In this document: positions 9,466-17,800 of the stretch, in pieces | Numbering within the stretch: position 1 is the first letter of the stretch | How the letters are laid out: each line of letters begins with the position of its first letter | NCBI GenBank assembly: GCA_030141605.1 | Contig: JAQGDQ010000093.1 | Coordinates: 617,315 to 639,814, forward strand | Length of the DNA stretch: 22,500 nt | Reading direction: 5' to 3' | Origin: Tubiluchus corallicola | Lineage: Eukaryota > Priapulida > Priapulimorpha > Priapulimorphida > Tubiluchidae | The notes under the pieces: generated by a model | Databases searched by the model: none | What the model was told of the DNA's origin: nothing | Seen by the model: only the letters and a program-made list of their open reading frames with translations | Made by a program: the position numbers and the translations under genes

Positions 9466-10100
9466 GGCACAGGTAAAAATGGCACAGGAAGATATGGCAC
9501 GGTAAAATAGCACAGAAAAACTGGCATAAGCAAAATTGACACAGGAAAAATGATACAAATGGAAAAGTAGGTAAAATGGCAAAAGAAAACTATATAAATG
9601 GAAAAGTATGCAAAAATGGCAAAAGAAAAACGTACAAATTGAAAAGTAGGTGAAAATGACACAGAAAAAATAATACCAATGGAAAACTAGGTAAAAATGG
9701 CACAGGAAAAATGGCACAGGAAGATATGGCACGGTAAAATAGCACAGAAAAACTGGCATAAGCAAAATTGACACAGGAAAAATGATACAAATGGAAAAGT
9801 AGGTAAAAATGGCACAGGAAAAATGATATAAATGGAGAAGCAGGTAAAAATGGCACAGGAAAAATGATACAAATGGAAAAGTAGGTAAAATGGCAAAAGA
9901 AAACTATATAAATGGAAAAGTATGCAAAAATGGCAAAAGAAAAACTTACAAATTGAAAAGTAGGTGAAAATGACACAGAAAAAATAATACCAATGGAAAA
10001 CTAGGTAAAAATCGCACAGGAAAAATGGCGCAGTAAAATGACACAGAAGAAAAGGCAGAGGAAAAAATGACACAAATGGAAAAGTGGGTAAAATGGCACA
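9466..10100 (-). repeat. 41-bp-family minisatellite array 2 with higher-order duplication
   Basis: The unit is about 41 bp and contains TACAAATGGAAAAGTAGGT followed by AAAAATGGCACAGGAAAAAT. A larger block is duplicated. The segment starting GGCACAGGAAGATATGG at 9481 recurs at 9713 (offset 232), while the segment with TGGCAAAAGAAAACTATATA at about 9577 recurs at about 9891 (offset 314). The 82-bp difference equals two 41-bp units gained in the second block. The frames on the minus strand are translated repeat. Confidence 0.92.
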
Positions 10101-10929
10101 TTTGTTATTTTGATGCAGATAATTTCTACAACGAAACTAGAATGATCTCAGTAGAAAGCAGGTCTCTGCCAAAGCTAAACAACCTAAACTAACTATACAT
10201 AGTGTAACTGACGAAACAGTTTTTAAGTTGAGCCTGCTTTGCAAGAATGGACATCATCCAATTTTCGGATGACAGACTATGAAACACAGCTTCCTCATGG
10301 AGTTACCAGCTTTTGCAAGAATAGCGTTTGCTTATCAGCTAATTAATAAAAAGGAAACGGTATTTATTGCCAACACTCTTCTATTTGCCCTAGAATTTTG
10401 GCTTAATTTGCACCTTTTGTTAACGCATGCGCACTGACACGGCGCATTCTCGCGGGATCTCGCGAACAATCCCACACGCGCAGCAGCAATGTTTTTACAG
10501 CAAATTACAAAGCATTGCTTACTCTTGATTATTAGCATTGAGTTGTTTACGTTGCTGTGAAAGTAATTGGTACGGCACTGGCAAAACATTCACAACGTTT
10601 GAGCGAAGCTGCCGCCTGAACTTGGCTTCTTTTGTTCTGCATTTCTCGTGCCTTCCGTAACCTTTCTATTCGACCTTCCCACATTAGGCCTACATTATGA
10701 CAACTTACAACGAAGCAAAATCGACAAGTCCTTCAGTTTAGTCTTAAATTGAATAATATGAGGATGGATTTTTCTCTACTTTCTTGGCTAGCAATGTGAC
10801 AGCAATGTAAAAACAATGGTGACTATTTATACCTTAACTGTATAGTAACCACAACCCATTTTTATTTAGAGTTTGTCTTGAAGGTCAAGAAAAGTCTCTA
10901 TTTATATGAAGCTACAAATCACATTGAAA
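10101..10929. other. Unique sequence with a small CpG-rich patch
   Basis: No gene was recognised. From about 10420 to 10490 the sequence is unusually CpG-rich for this window (GCATGCGCAC, TCTCGCGGGATCTCGCGA, CACACGCGCAGC). The remainder is AT-rich and plain. Confidence 0.4.
10448..10465. promoter_or_regulatory. Double TCTCGCG motif
   Basis: TCTCGCG occurs at 10448-10454 and again at 10458-10464, followed by A. TCTCGCGAGA-type elements are a known core promoter motif in vertebrates. Here the pair is in a local CpG-rich patch, but no transcript or first exon is visible nearby, so promoter identity is speculative. Confidence 0.2.
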
Positions 10930-11290
10930 TGTTGTATAACTTACGTGCTGTCTTATAGCGCACAGAGCTTGAATTAACAGTAACGCCGTATAAAACTTTG
11001 AAAAGTGGAACTCCTGACCAGCCGTTTGACGCAGTCATTTTACCGGTAGATCGTTTGAAACAAACTTAGATGACATTGTATAAAGTTTGGAAAAAATAGT
11101 CGAGCATTGGTAGCATACGATAATTAAGCAAAAGTTTAGGCTTACATTCGTTTAAATCGTCAGTAAGATTAAAAAAATCGCTGTTTGGTGAGTCAATGGT
11201 GTACACTGGGAAGGTGAGTCAGCGACACTTTACCAGTTGGCACCAATATTTTAAATTATTCAAGAATTTTATTTTTTATTTACGTAAGTA
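10930..11290 (-). mobile_element. Family 2 element, copy 2, first part (interrupted)
   Basis: This is the reverse-complement match to 5920-6243. Shared blocks are TTGTATAACTTACGTGCTGTC near 10934, CGTTTGA and TAAAGTTTGG near 11052-11087, GGTAGCATAC near 11109, and GGTGAGTC followed by TGTACACTGGG near 11187. The part at 11210-11265 is even closer to the third copy (GGTGAGTCAGCGACA, then TTTACCARTTGGCAC), which suggests copies 2 and 3 belong to one subfamily. Similarity stops at about 11290 and resumes at 11947. Confidence 0.72.
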
Positions 11291-11946
11291 GTGTCGCTTA
11301 TTGTATCGAATACGCGATTGTAGTATTATGTGACCCATTTAATTGTCAGTCTGCTGTACGAAAGTACTGAATTAGTCTATGTTGCCATCTACAGTCATTG
11401 TTTTACTCTAATTGTACAAAGTTTGTCAGAGATTAATTGATTTTGTTTTTAAATATTGTTTCCTTTTGCTTTTATAGATATACATTAATCAGAGTAATTG
11501 GATTGCTAATTTCATGCTTTAATTAAGGTTCTAACTCTGTTATTCAAGCTAAAATAGAGAAAAATTATAACACAGCTTTCTGTAGGCAAATAATCTTTAT
11601 TCTGCTATCAAAGAGGCCAAGTAGACTTTGATTTTGGTTTAACTAGTAGTCTGTAGAGCATAGGTGACCTTTCCATTTATGGTCTGTATGCGTGAATGTG
11701 ATGTACCTTCCAATAGGAACTTGAATCTCTGGTCACGTGATTACAGCTCACATGCAAGTTTCAGTTGATCTAGAGACAGCAATGTTAAAGGATGCAAATT
11801 TTCTACTATTAAAGAATTTTCGATTGTTAAAGCAATGTAAAAGAATGCAAAATTTCTACAGTATAATATTGCTGTCATATTACTATGACTCTTGTTCAAT
11901 TTTGTTACTGGAGTGAACATTGTCTACGTTTTACAATAAAATAGTA
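11291..11946. mobile_element. 656-bp insertion splitting family 2 copy 2
   Basis: This segment is absent from the matching positions of family 2 copies 1 and 3, and it separates the two halves of copy 2. The hexamer TAAGTA lies at both junctions (11285-11290 and 11947-11952), as a target duplication would. The ends share a weak inverted similarity around TTATTGTA. Inside, a 53-bp period repeats imperfectly, with AGCAATGT-AAAG..ATGCAAA at 11778 and again at 11831. No coding frame is present. It may be a separate non-autonomous element nested in family 2. Confidence 0.5.
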
Positions 11947-12047
11947 TAAGTATTTCAAACATATAAGCGTAATGGTAAATATCATAACTTTGTATGAAAA
12001 GTTTTTTTGTGATATTCTTAAAAATTGACTTTTATTTTAAAGTGTAA
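11947..12047 (-). mobile_element. Family 2 element, copy 2, second part
   Basis: The second half of copy 2 matches the reverse complement of about 5808-5898. It includes TTTCAAACATATAAGCGTA near 11954 and ATAACTTTGTATGAAAAG near 11984 running into a T-run. Order and orientation are collinear with the first part at 10930-11290, which supports one element broken by an insertion. Confidence 0.68.
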
Positions 12048-12660
12048 GAGAAATACTAGGATAAGCACGTGTAGTAGCATAAAATTCTTAATAATATTAT
12101 CATCATTTTCTTTAGGTGGTCACCCGCAGATACACTTTTTTACTTATAGTAAGCAGTACGTCATTATAGGAGGTCATAGATAATATGAACAAAGACCTGT
12201 TTCAGCAAACAAGGGAAACGTGGGGTCACAAAAACCTATGAAAACGTAATGAATACGACAAGCAGTCTGTAGTTTCTGTAGACCGCCTGCACAAAAGGAG
12301 AGGTGTCGAGCAAAAACAACCTCCCCTTTTCGACGGCTGTCTCACAAAAGACAAAGCAATACGTGATGTCAACATTATTGTACAAAAAGATTTCGTGGCT
12401 TGTCTGGTGACCGCTGGAGGTCGCAGATGGTGTTTTTCACTGGCACTACAATGAGCGAGCAAACTTTTTTTACAGAGACATACAAAAGGGTGCTGATTTG
12501 ATGTAGGTGTGATGGAGGAAGTAGGTTACCTTTGTCTGAGGGAAGAAAATGATGTACTGGTACATCTAGCTGAAACAAGACAATAAGTGCTAAAGTGAAG
12601 ACAAGATTTTGATAAATTTTGCAGGTATTCTGAGAAAGAGGTCCTGCTTCTTGTGTATAC
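12048..12660. other. Unique non-coding sequence, nothing recognised
   Basis: No gene was recognised. Minus-strand frames at 12226-12462 and the start of 12375-13013 extend through this part, but they show no domain and the latter runs into a tetranucleotide repeat. No transposon end or RNA gene was seen. Confidence 0.5.
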
Positions 12661-12911
12661 CTGAATGAATGAATGAATATGAATGGTTGATTAACTGACT
12701 GACTGACTGACTGACTGACTGACTGACTGACTGGCTCACTGACTGACTGATTGAAAAAATGAATGAATGAATAAATGAATACTGGCTGAATGAATGAATG
12801 AATGAGTGAATGAAAGAATGAATGACTGACTGACTGGCTGAATGAATAAATGAATGAATGAGTGAGCAAGTGACTGAATGACTGTTTGACTGTTTGACTG
12901 ACTGAATCAAT
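12661..12911. repeat. Tetranucleotide array (TGAA)n/(TGAC)n
   Basis: The array mixes alternating blocks of TGAA and TGAC units with TGAT, TGGC and TGAG variants. The TGAC block at about 12694-12750 and TGAA blocks at 12661-12690 and 12755-12880 are the most regular. The minus-strand frames rich in SVSQ and HSFI are translated repeat. Confidence 0.93.
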
Positions 12912-13599
12912 GGATGAATTTACATCCTGTGAATCCCACCTTAAAATCGTCCCCTGTCTTCCCCTTCTGGAAATTACGCCGCCCCCCACTCTGCGTTGAT
13001 TACAAAGTGCCATATACTATGATGAATGGTTTCATAACTTCAGCGTGACTCCCTGGAGGCAAGCTCAGGCAATGATACACGTTTTGCTCAGTTCCACTCA
13101 AAATTTTCCGTTTGTTTCCCGGGCAGCATGAAGAAGAAGCCAAGTTTTATGAGCTGTTGCTGTGTGTAAGAGACACACAAGCTTTAATAATGTTGCAAAG
13201 TGAAGCCAGCGGTTACATTGCCAGTGTTAACCTTAGTATTGTGGATGGCTTCAAACAATCATTTAATACTTTGTAGAAAACAGCTCGTCAAAGCGTTTAG
13301 TTGTTTGGCTTCTCGACTCGGCTTTGTCCCTTATCTCTTTCTTTGCTTTGATTTTTAAAGTCAATTCTATTTCTACTGTCTTTGCTTACCTCTTTTTTAT
13401 ACCCTCCCCTTTCCCTGCTCTTTTTTCACGCTTTTACTCTTCGCCTCATAATTTCTGTTCTTGTCCCTCTTTATTTTTCTCTTTTCTCTCCTTTTCCCGA
13501 AATCTCTATCCTTTTAATCTCTTCCTTCCTCTTCCTCTCTCTCACACACTCTATCTCGTTCTCTGTTTCTCTTTCCCCTGTCTCTCTTTCTCTGTCACT
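12912..13599. other. Unique sequence grading into a pyrimidine-rich region
   Basis: The part 12912-13320 is unremarkable. A short ATG frame at 13128 (Met-Lys-Lys-Lys-Pro) runs into GTAAG at 13166 but is too short to call. From about 13330 the plus strand becomes strongly pyrimidine-rich (CTTTT, CTCTTCC). Open frames here encode Phe/Leu/Ser-rich low-complexity peptides and are not called. Confidence 0.5.
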
Positions 13600-13793
13600 C
13601 ACACACTATTCACTCAAACAGACACTATACACTCACCCGCTCACTCACTGAGACATTCACACTACACTCACTCATTCACCCGCTCACCACTCACTCAGTC
13701 ACACATGCACGCACGCACGCACACACAGACACACACACAAACGCACACACACAGACACACACGCACACGCACACACACACACACACATCACAT

Positions 13794-13858
<65 letters not shown>
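13600..13858. repeat. Compound microsatellite: CTCA, CACACAGA, CA, CT
   Basis: Successive simple-repeat blocks are a CTCA/CACT-rich part (13600-13700), an ACGC and ACAC/ACAGACAC part (13705-13785), and a near-perfect (CT)n tract at 13795-13858. The CT tract ends exactly where the retrotransposon fragment begins. Confidence 0.93.
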
Positions 13859-13860
<2 letters not shown>

Positions 13861-14642
13861 GAGAGACTGTGAGAAACTTTTTAAAATTTGTCTGGAATGA
13901 AAACTTTCGTAATACAGATCTTGAACAAATTCCTGAAAATATGTTAATTTATACCAAACGTCAAATTACAGATTATGTTTCTTATACCTGGGCAACTAAA
14001 TATAGGCATGTTATGCAATTTCGAGGAGATAATGTTGAAATACAGAATATAAAATGTACACCCTTAAATTTGCCACTTGGAAATAATGAAAGGAAAATAG
14101 AATCCATTGCCATGTCCTTTTTAACTGGCCAGGGGAATTTTAACAGCTTTTTGTATAGACTTAATATGTGTGATACTAGTTTATGTCCATGTGGAGAAGA
14201 AGAGCAAACTCATCAGCACATTTTATTCAGATGTAATAAAATAGATAATGCAAAAAGAATGCCGTTCATGGAAATAGCTGATGCCAATTATACACGTAAT
14301 ATTATGCTTCAATCTGATAAAAATTTAATAATGGCTTTCACTAACCTGATCAGGGACAATTTTATACTAAGTAACTGTTAATTTAGGCCCGCTGCAGTAT
14401 AAAAAAATAAATTATGTAGTTGTGTCAAGTTAATTTGTTTGTATAATACTTGTGATTCGTTTGAAATTATATCTAATTTAAGTATAAAATGTTATTCGTT
14501 GTACATAGTGTGAAACTGGATTTAAAAGATTTGTTATGTGAAAATGTAATTTGTTGATTTGAGCCAGCAAAAAGAGGCACCTTTGTGTATATATATTCAT
14601 TTCCTAAATAAAGATTTATGATTATTATTATCTCTCTTATTA

Positions 14643-14645
<3 letters not shown>
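13859..14645 (+). mobile_element. 5'-truncated non-LTR retrotransposon inserted in a CT microsatellite
   Basis: The insertion consists of the 3' end of a reverse-transcriptase polyprotein frame (13860-14381), a 3' untranslated region of about 225 bp, an AATAAA signal at 14607-14612, and a short ATT-rich tail ending in alternating TTATTATTA and TCTCTCT. It is bounded by (CT)n on both sides (13795-13858 and 14646-14710). This is the structure left by target-primed reverse transcription with 5' truncation. Non-LTR elements that prefer microsatellite targets are known. Whether this one is targeted or landed by chance cannot be told from one copy. Confidence 0.85.
13860..14381 (+). pseudogene. C-terminal fragment of non-LTR retrotransposon ORF2
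   Basis: About 170 codons are open to a TAA stop. There is no real start, because the frame opens directly out of the CT tract and the GTG at 13869 is only the first possible codon. Residues numbered from that codon show FLTGQG at 84-89 and then a cysteine-histidine cluster C106-P-C108, H115-Q-H117, C122 within a CPCGEEEQTHQHILFRC context. That arrangement is characteristic of the tail downstream of the reverse transcriptase (and RNase H when present) in Jockey, CR1, I and R1-type elements. The endonuclease, reverse transcriptase catalytic motifs and RNase H are all missing, so the copy is dead. No internal stop or frameshift interrupts the remnant, suggesting a fairly young insertion. Confidence 0.85.

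Positions 14646-14710
<65 letters not shown>
14646..14710. repeat. CT microsatellite, right side of the retrotransposon
   Basis: A perfect (CT)n run follows the retrotransposon tail and is similar in length to the run on its left side (13795-13858). It then passes into CTTTCCC-rich sequence to about 14750. The arrangement suggests one original CT tract split by the insertion, or slippage after it. Confidence 0.93.
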
Positions 14711-14712
<2 letters not shown>

Positions 14713-14751
14713 TTCCCACTCTCTTTCTGTATCACACCTCTTTGCTCTGCC

Positions 14752-15158
14752 TCCTTTCCTTCTACGTATTGCTCTTTCCTTCATCCTCTCCTTTGCTCTG
14801 TTTTCTGAAATCAGGTTTTCGTTCTTTCTGTTTTGTTTCTTACGTAAAGAGTTTTTTCTAAATAAATTCTCAGTTTATAAACAAAATGTTTGCCACAAAT
14901 TGTTGCCCCTCAGCCTTACAAAATCAATACGACTGTCTCTCTCCTGGCTCGTAGTAAAACCCTGGAATTGGCTTCGTTTGTAAGTTTCATTCTCAAAATT
15001 CGATGTTCCTGTATTTCTACACAGATGTTAACACTTATCTTCATGGCTTCTAGGTTGTTGTAAGTAACACAATTTGTAAAGACTGATAAACTTGGATTGA
15101 TGAGAGTTCATGAAAACGTTTTTCACAAGTTCATTAGATTTGGTTGGGTTTCTTTTTC

Positions 15159-15165
<7 letters not shown>
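14752..15165 (+). repeat. Long inverted repeat, left arm
   Basis: About 410 bp match the reverse complement of 16591-17003 at roughly 85-90% identity by eye. Strong blocks are TTTCCTTCTAC near 14755, TTTATAAACAAAATGTTTG near 14874, GGAATTGGCTTCGTTTGTAAG near 14963, CATGGCTTCTAGGTTGTTGTAAG near 15043, and CACAAGTTCATTAGATTTG near 15124. The inner end runs into the TTTC/TTCC array. No terminal inverted repeats or coding frame were recognised within the arm. It is either a dispersed element present twice in opposite orientation or the arms of one fold-back element. Confidence 0.85.
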
Positions 15166-15197
<32 letters not shown>

Positions 15198-15253
15198 TCC
15201 TTCCTTCCTTCCTTCCTTCCTTCCTTCCTTCCTTCCTTCCTTCCTTCCTTCCT

Positions 15254-15286
<33 letters not shown>

Positions 15287-15304
15287 TTTCTCTCTCTCTC
15301 TCTC
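15158..15304. repeat. Compound tetranucleotide array (TTTC)n(TTCC)n(TTTC)n
   Basis: The array has about ten TTTC units, about fourteen TTCC units from 15197 to 15254, more TTTC, then CT. It starts at the inner edge of the left inverted-repeat arm, where the right arm has only a short TCCTTTTTTCCTTTCTT-like seed (reverse complement of 16591-16608). The phenylalanine/leucine/serine frames and the reverse Lys/Glu/Arg frames are translated repeat. Confidence 0.95.
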
Positions 15305-15353
15305 ACTCACTCACTCACTATTCCTCCCTTCTCTCAACCTGCTGGTCCCTTAC

Positions 15354-15404
<51 letters not shown>

Positions 15405-15491
15405 ACTATTCCTCCCCTTTCTCAATGTGCTGGTCCCTTACACTTCTTTCTCTCTCTCTCTCACTCACTCATTATTCCTACCCTTTTGTCC
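15305..15491. repeat. Short tandem duplication containing CT tracts
   Basis: The segment CACTATTCCTCCC..CTGGTCCCTTACACTTCT followed by (CT)n occurs at about 15317-15403 and again at 15405-15460 (offset 88). A third partial copy (ATTATTCCTACCC) lies at 15471. Copies differ mainly in the length of the CT tract, so slippage inside a duplicated unit is likely. Confidence 0.85.
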
Positions 15492-15949
15492 CTCATGCAT
15501 GATCTAGACCTTTTTTCACGGTTAGTAAATCCGGCAATCGCCAAGATTGATTTCTCTAATCTGACACGACCGTCTGTCATGTCCATGTCTCAGATCTTGT
15601 TGTTTGATAATATCGCTGCTGACTCACCTCCCCACTTCAGTAAAGGAATTCTCCCGGGGGAGCTACATTCGCGTGCACAAAACACCACAACGATGTAGTT
15701 ATTAAGCAGTAGTTTGTTATGATTTGATTGGCGGCGCTGTAACCGTAATAAACGTATTGCCCGCATGAAAATGAAAACATGACAACATGTTGCTCAATAT
15801 TTCGCATACCAAGCTTGTTGTTGTCGTATTTTTTCTTTCAGTACAGACTTTCCTTCAAGACATTCTTTCAATACTTTCACGTATTTCACGTACAGATCCG
15901 TTTGACAGAAGCTTTTTTACAGTTTCAGCGATTGATGACGATCGTGGAA

Positions 15950-15978
15950 AGGTCAAAGGTTAAGTGTACCAGACAACG
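15950..15978 (+). promoter_or_regulatory. DR1-like nuclear receptor site, copy 1
   Basis: AGGTCAAAGGTTA (15950-15962) is one base from the ideal direct-repeat-1 element bound by HNF4, RXR and related receptors. The match to the second site continues through AGTGTACCA and CAACG, so about 29 bp are shared. Function is inferred, and no adjacent promoter or gene was seen. Confidence 0.4.
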
Positions 15979-16188
15979 CATTTGTGCCCACTTGACAACA
16001 CTTCGCAGCCTATGCTGTTGTAGTAGTAACCGTTTTAACAGCTAGCTAGAATCTTACCTAGTTCATTTTTTCTTGTTCCCAAGCAAGAGCCAGCACTGAC
16101 TAATGCATATTTAACTAAAGTCCACGTAGAACAACTGAAGTTACTGAACTGATGCGGCAGACGCCACTTGACGATTGTAGTCAAGACA

Positions 16189-16218
16189 CGTTGCTGTGGT
16201 AAACTTAACCTTTGACCT
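16189..16218 (-). promoter_or_regulatory. DR1-like nuclear receptor site, copy 2
   Basis: On the minus strand this reads AGGTCAAAGGTTAAGT then TTACCACAGCAACG. It repeats the site at 15950 in the opposite orientation, about 210 bp away. The pair can form a stem-loop, and could equally be the degenerate ends of a small transposon. The shared 16-base core AGGTCAAAGGTTAAGT is exact. Confidence 0.4.
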
Positions 16219-16331
16219 ACAACAACTGCGCGTGCGCACAGCGAAACTATGAAAAGCTTTTCGGTTAGAAGGGTGGATAAATTGGATAGATTAATTGATT
16301 AATTTAGTGCTGCTCTTGAGAGGTGAATGAT

Positions 16332-16545
16332 GAAAGGAAAGGTAAAACATTTGCAGAATTGAGGCTTTTTTTCAATATTCGTGAAAAATGTTAGGCGGAT
16401 TTAGTGATAAAAGTGTGATTAGCGCCTCGTGTACTTAGTAAAATCATTTTATATAATTTTGATGGGTTATTCTTCCATCAGTGACGTCATTCGTCGGCTG
16501 AAGAAAAGCAGCACAGTGGTCAATTTCTGTCAAAAGTATAATACG
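16332..16545 (+). mobile_element. Truncated copy of the TTAA-flanked MITE
   Basis: This matches the right half of the element at 19560-20032 in opposite orientation. Shared blocks are AAAGGAAAGGT at the end, AAGTGTGAT..AGC followed by TCTCGTG/CTCCTGTG and TTAGTAAAATCA around 16409-16446, ATTCTTCCA..TGACGTCATTC near 16470-16492, GAAAAGCAGCA near 16503, and CAATTTCTGTCAAAAGTATAATA near 16521. The other end is missing, and the long inverted-repeat arm begins about 45 bp further on. Confidence 0.7.
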
Positions 16546-16590
16546 TTTTTATAGATAGCTAATTTAAAGCTAAGAAAAAATAAAAACATC

Positions 16591-17003
16591 AAGAAAGGAA
16601 AAAAGGAACAAATCTAATCAAATCTAATGAACTTGTGAAAAACGAACTCTCATCAATCCAGATCTACCAGTCTTTGCAAATTGTGTCGCTTACAACAACC
16701 TAGAAGCCATGAAGTTAAGTGTTAAGATCTGTCTAGAAGTACACGAACATCGAATTTTTAGAAAGAAACTTACAAACGAAGCCAATTCCAGCGTTTCACT
16801 ACGAACCAGAAGAGAGACACTCGTATTGATTTTGTAAGGCTGAGGGCCAACAATTTGTGGCGAACATTTTGTTTATAAACCGCGAATTTGTTTAGGAAAA
16901 GTTCCTTATGTAAGAAACAAAACAGACGTTAGAGAAAGAAGAAGACCTCGCTTCAAAAAACTGAGTGAAGGAGGGTGGAAAGAGCAAGTATGTAGAAGGA
17001 AAG
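16591..17003 (-). repeat. Long inverted repeat, right arm
   Basis: This is the reverse-complement partner of 14752-15165, separated from it by about 1.4 kb. Between roughly 16620 and 16800 the two arms differ at only about one base in ten. It has a three-base deletion relative to the left arm near 16648 and lacks the TTTC/TTCC expansion. The outer flanks (beyond 17003 and before 14752) show no similarity. Confidence 0.85.
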
Positions 17004-17520
17004 TAAAGCTTGAGTTGACACCCACTTCTTTATTCATTTCGTGAATTTTCCAGAGAAACTCGCCGAGGCGTCCACACTAGACAAGCAACTGTCGGAAAGT
17101 TTGCAGTAACCTGCTGACAGTAACTCGCAAAGCAGTTCACACTTGTGAGTTTACTGTCAGAGAGCAAACTTGTGATAGAAAACTGGCTAATCTGAACGCG
17201 CGTTAACTCTTCGTTCTTGGTAAATTCGCCATTATTTAATTCACAATCAAGAACGCAACTTTTGAAACATCTTGTCAACCTGATTATTAAGCCGTTTTAT
17301 TGTTCCTGCGTCGAATATCACATTTTCTACTCTGTTGCTCTCCTGTTCGACCGAGTAATACAGACAAAATAACAAAAAGAAGCCCAGTTATCGCTCGCAG
17401 GCTTCTATTGTTTTACCCAATTCGTCCCTTAATGAGGAAAGCAATTTCCAGGCAAATAGACCGACGAAGTTTTTCATTTGATTGTGGACAATGCAAAATT
17501 TCGTGATCTGTGAACGTAAT
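17004..17520. other. Unique sequence, possible degenerate transposon
   Basis: No gene was recognised. At 17071-17170 two related words (TCCACACTAGACAAGCAACTG and TTCACACTTGTGAGTTTACTG) suggest a degenerate repeated motif of the kind seen in short DNA transposons, but no ends or target duplication could be defined. The frames at 17030-17278 and 17300-17506 have no motif. Confidence 0.3.
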
Positions 17521-17800
17521 GCAAACTTGTCTGTCTGAGAAGAGAGGGTAGAGCAGATGAGAAGAGAGAATGGAGGTGAGGAGAAGGAAAGAGAAGAGAA
17601 GAGGGGAGACGTAAGTAAATGATAATGGAGACGTGCTGTTTGAGAAGAGAAGGTAGAGAAGAAAAGAAGAGAGGAGACGTCTCTACATAGTGAACTGTGA
17701 ACATAATGTAAGTGTGCCTAAAAAGAAAGGAGAAGAGGGGAGGGGAGAGGAGAAGAGGGGAGAGGAAAGGAGAGGGGAGAAGGGTGCTGAGAAGAGGAAA
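17521..17800. repeat. Purine-rich region with a duplicated segment
   Basis: The plus strand is mostly G and A (GAGAAGAGAGG, GGGGAGAGG). A segment is duplicated: TGTGAACGTAATGCAAACTTG at 17508 and TGTGAACATAATGTAAGTGTG at about 17695, with CTG(TC/TT)TGAGAAGAGA-GGTAGAG at about 17533 and 17636. It leads into the 22-bp minisatellite. Confidence 0.75.

Larger units (their letters stand above)
15492..16331. other. Inverted-repeat spacer, mostly unique
   Basis: This sequence lies between the arms of the long inverted repeat. It has no recognised gene. The frame at 15779-16045 is Phe/Arg/Cys-rich with no motif. It contains two inverted copies of a roughly 30-bp sequence carrying a DR1-like nuclear receptor site (15950-15978 and 16189-16218). 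Confidence 0.5.

Noticed and set aside
9321-10073. Overlapping minus-strand frames of 113-128 codons rich in Phe, Cys and Tyr
   Set aside because: They are translated 41-bp minisatellite, with several mutually overlapping frames of the same composition.
8361-10100. Regularly repeated units that could suggest a CRISPR array
   Set aside because: The units are contiguous diverged tandem repeats without unique spacers, in a eukaryotic context with no associated genes.
12375-13013. 212-codon minus-strand frame with SVSQ and HSFI repeats
   Set aside because: The repeats come from the TGAA/TGAC array, and flanking parts show no domain.
13128-13170. Short ATG frame (Met-Lys-Lys-Lys-Pro..Cys-Cys-Cys) ending in GTAAG, like a tiny first exon
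   Set aside because: It has only about 38 bases, no acceptor-side partner exon and no homology. Such donor-like words are common by chance.
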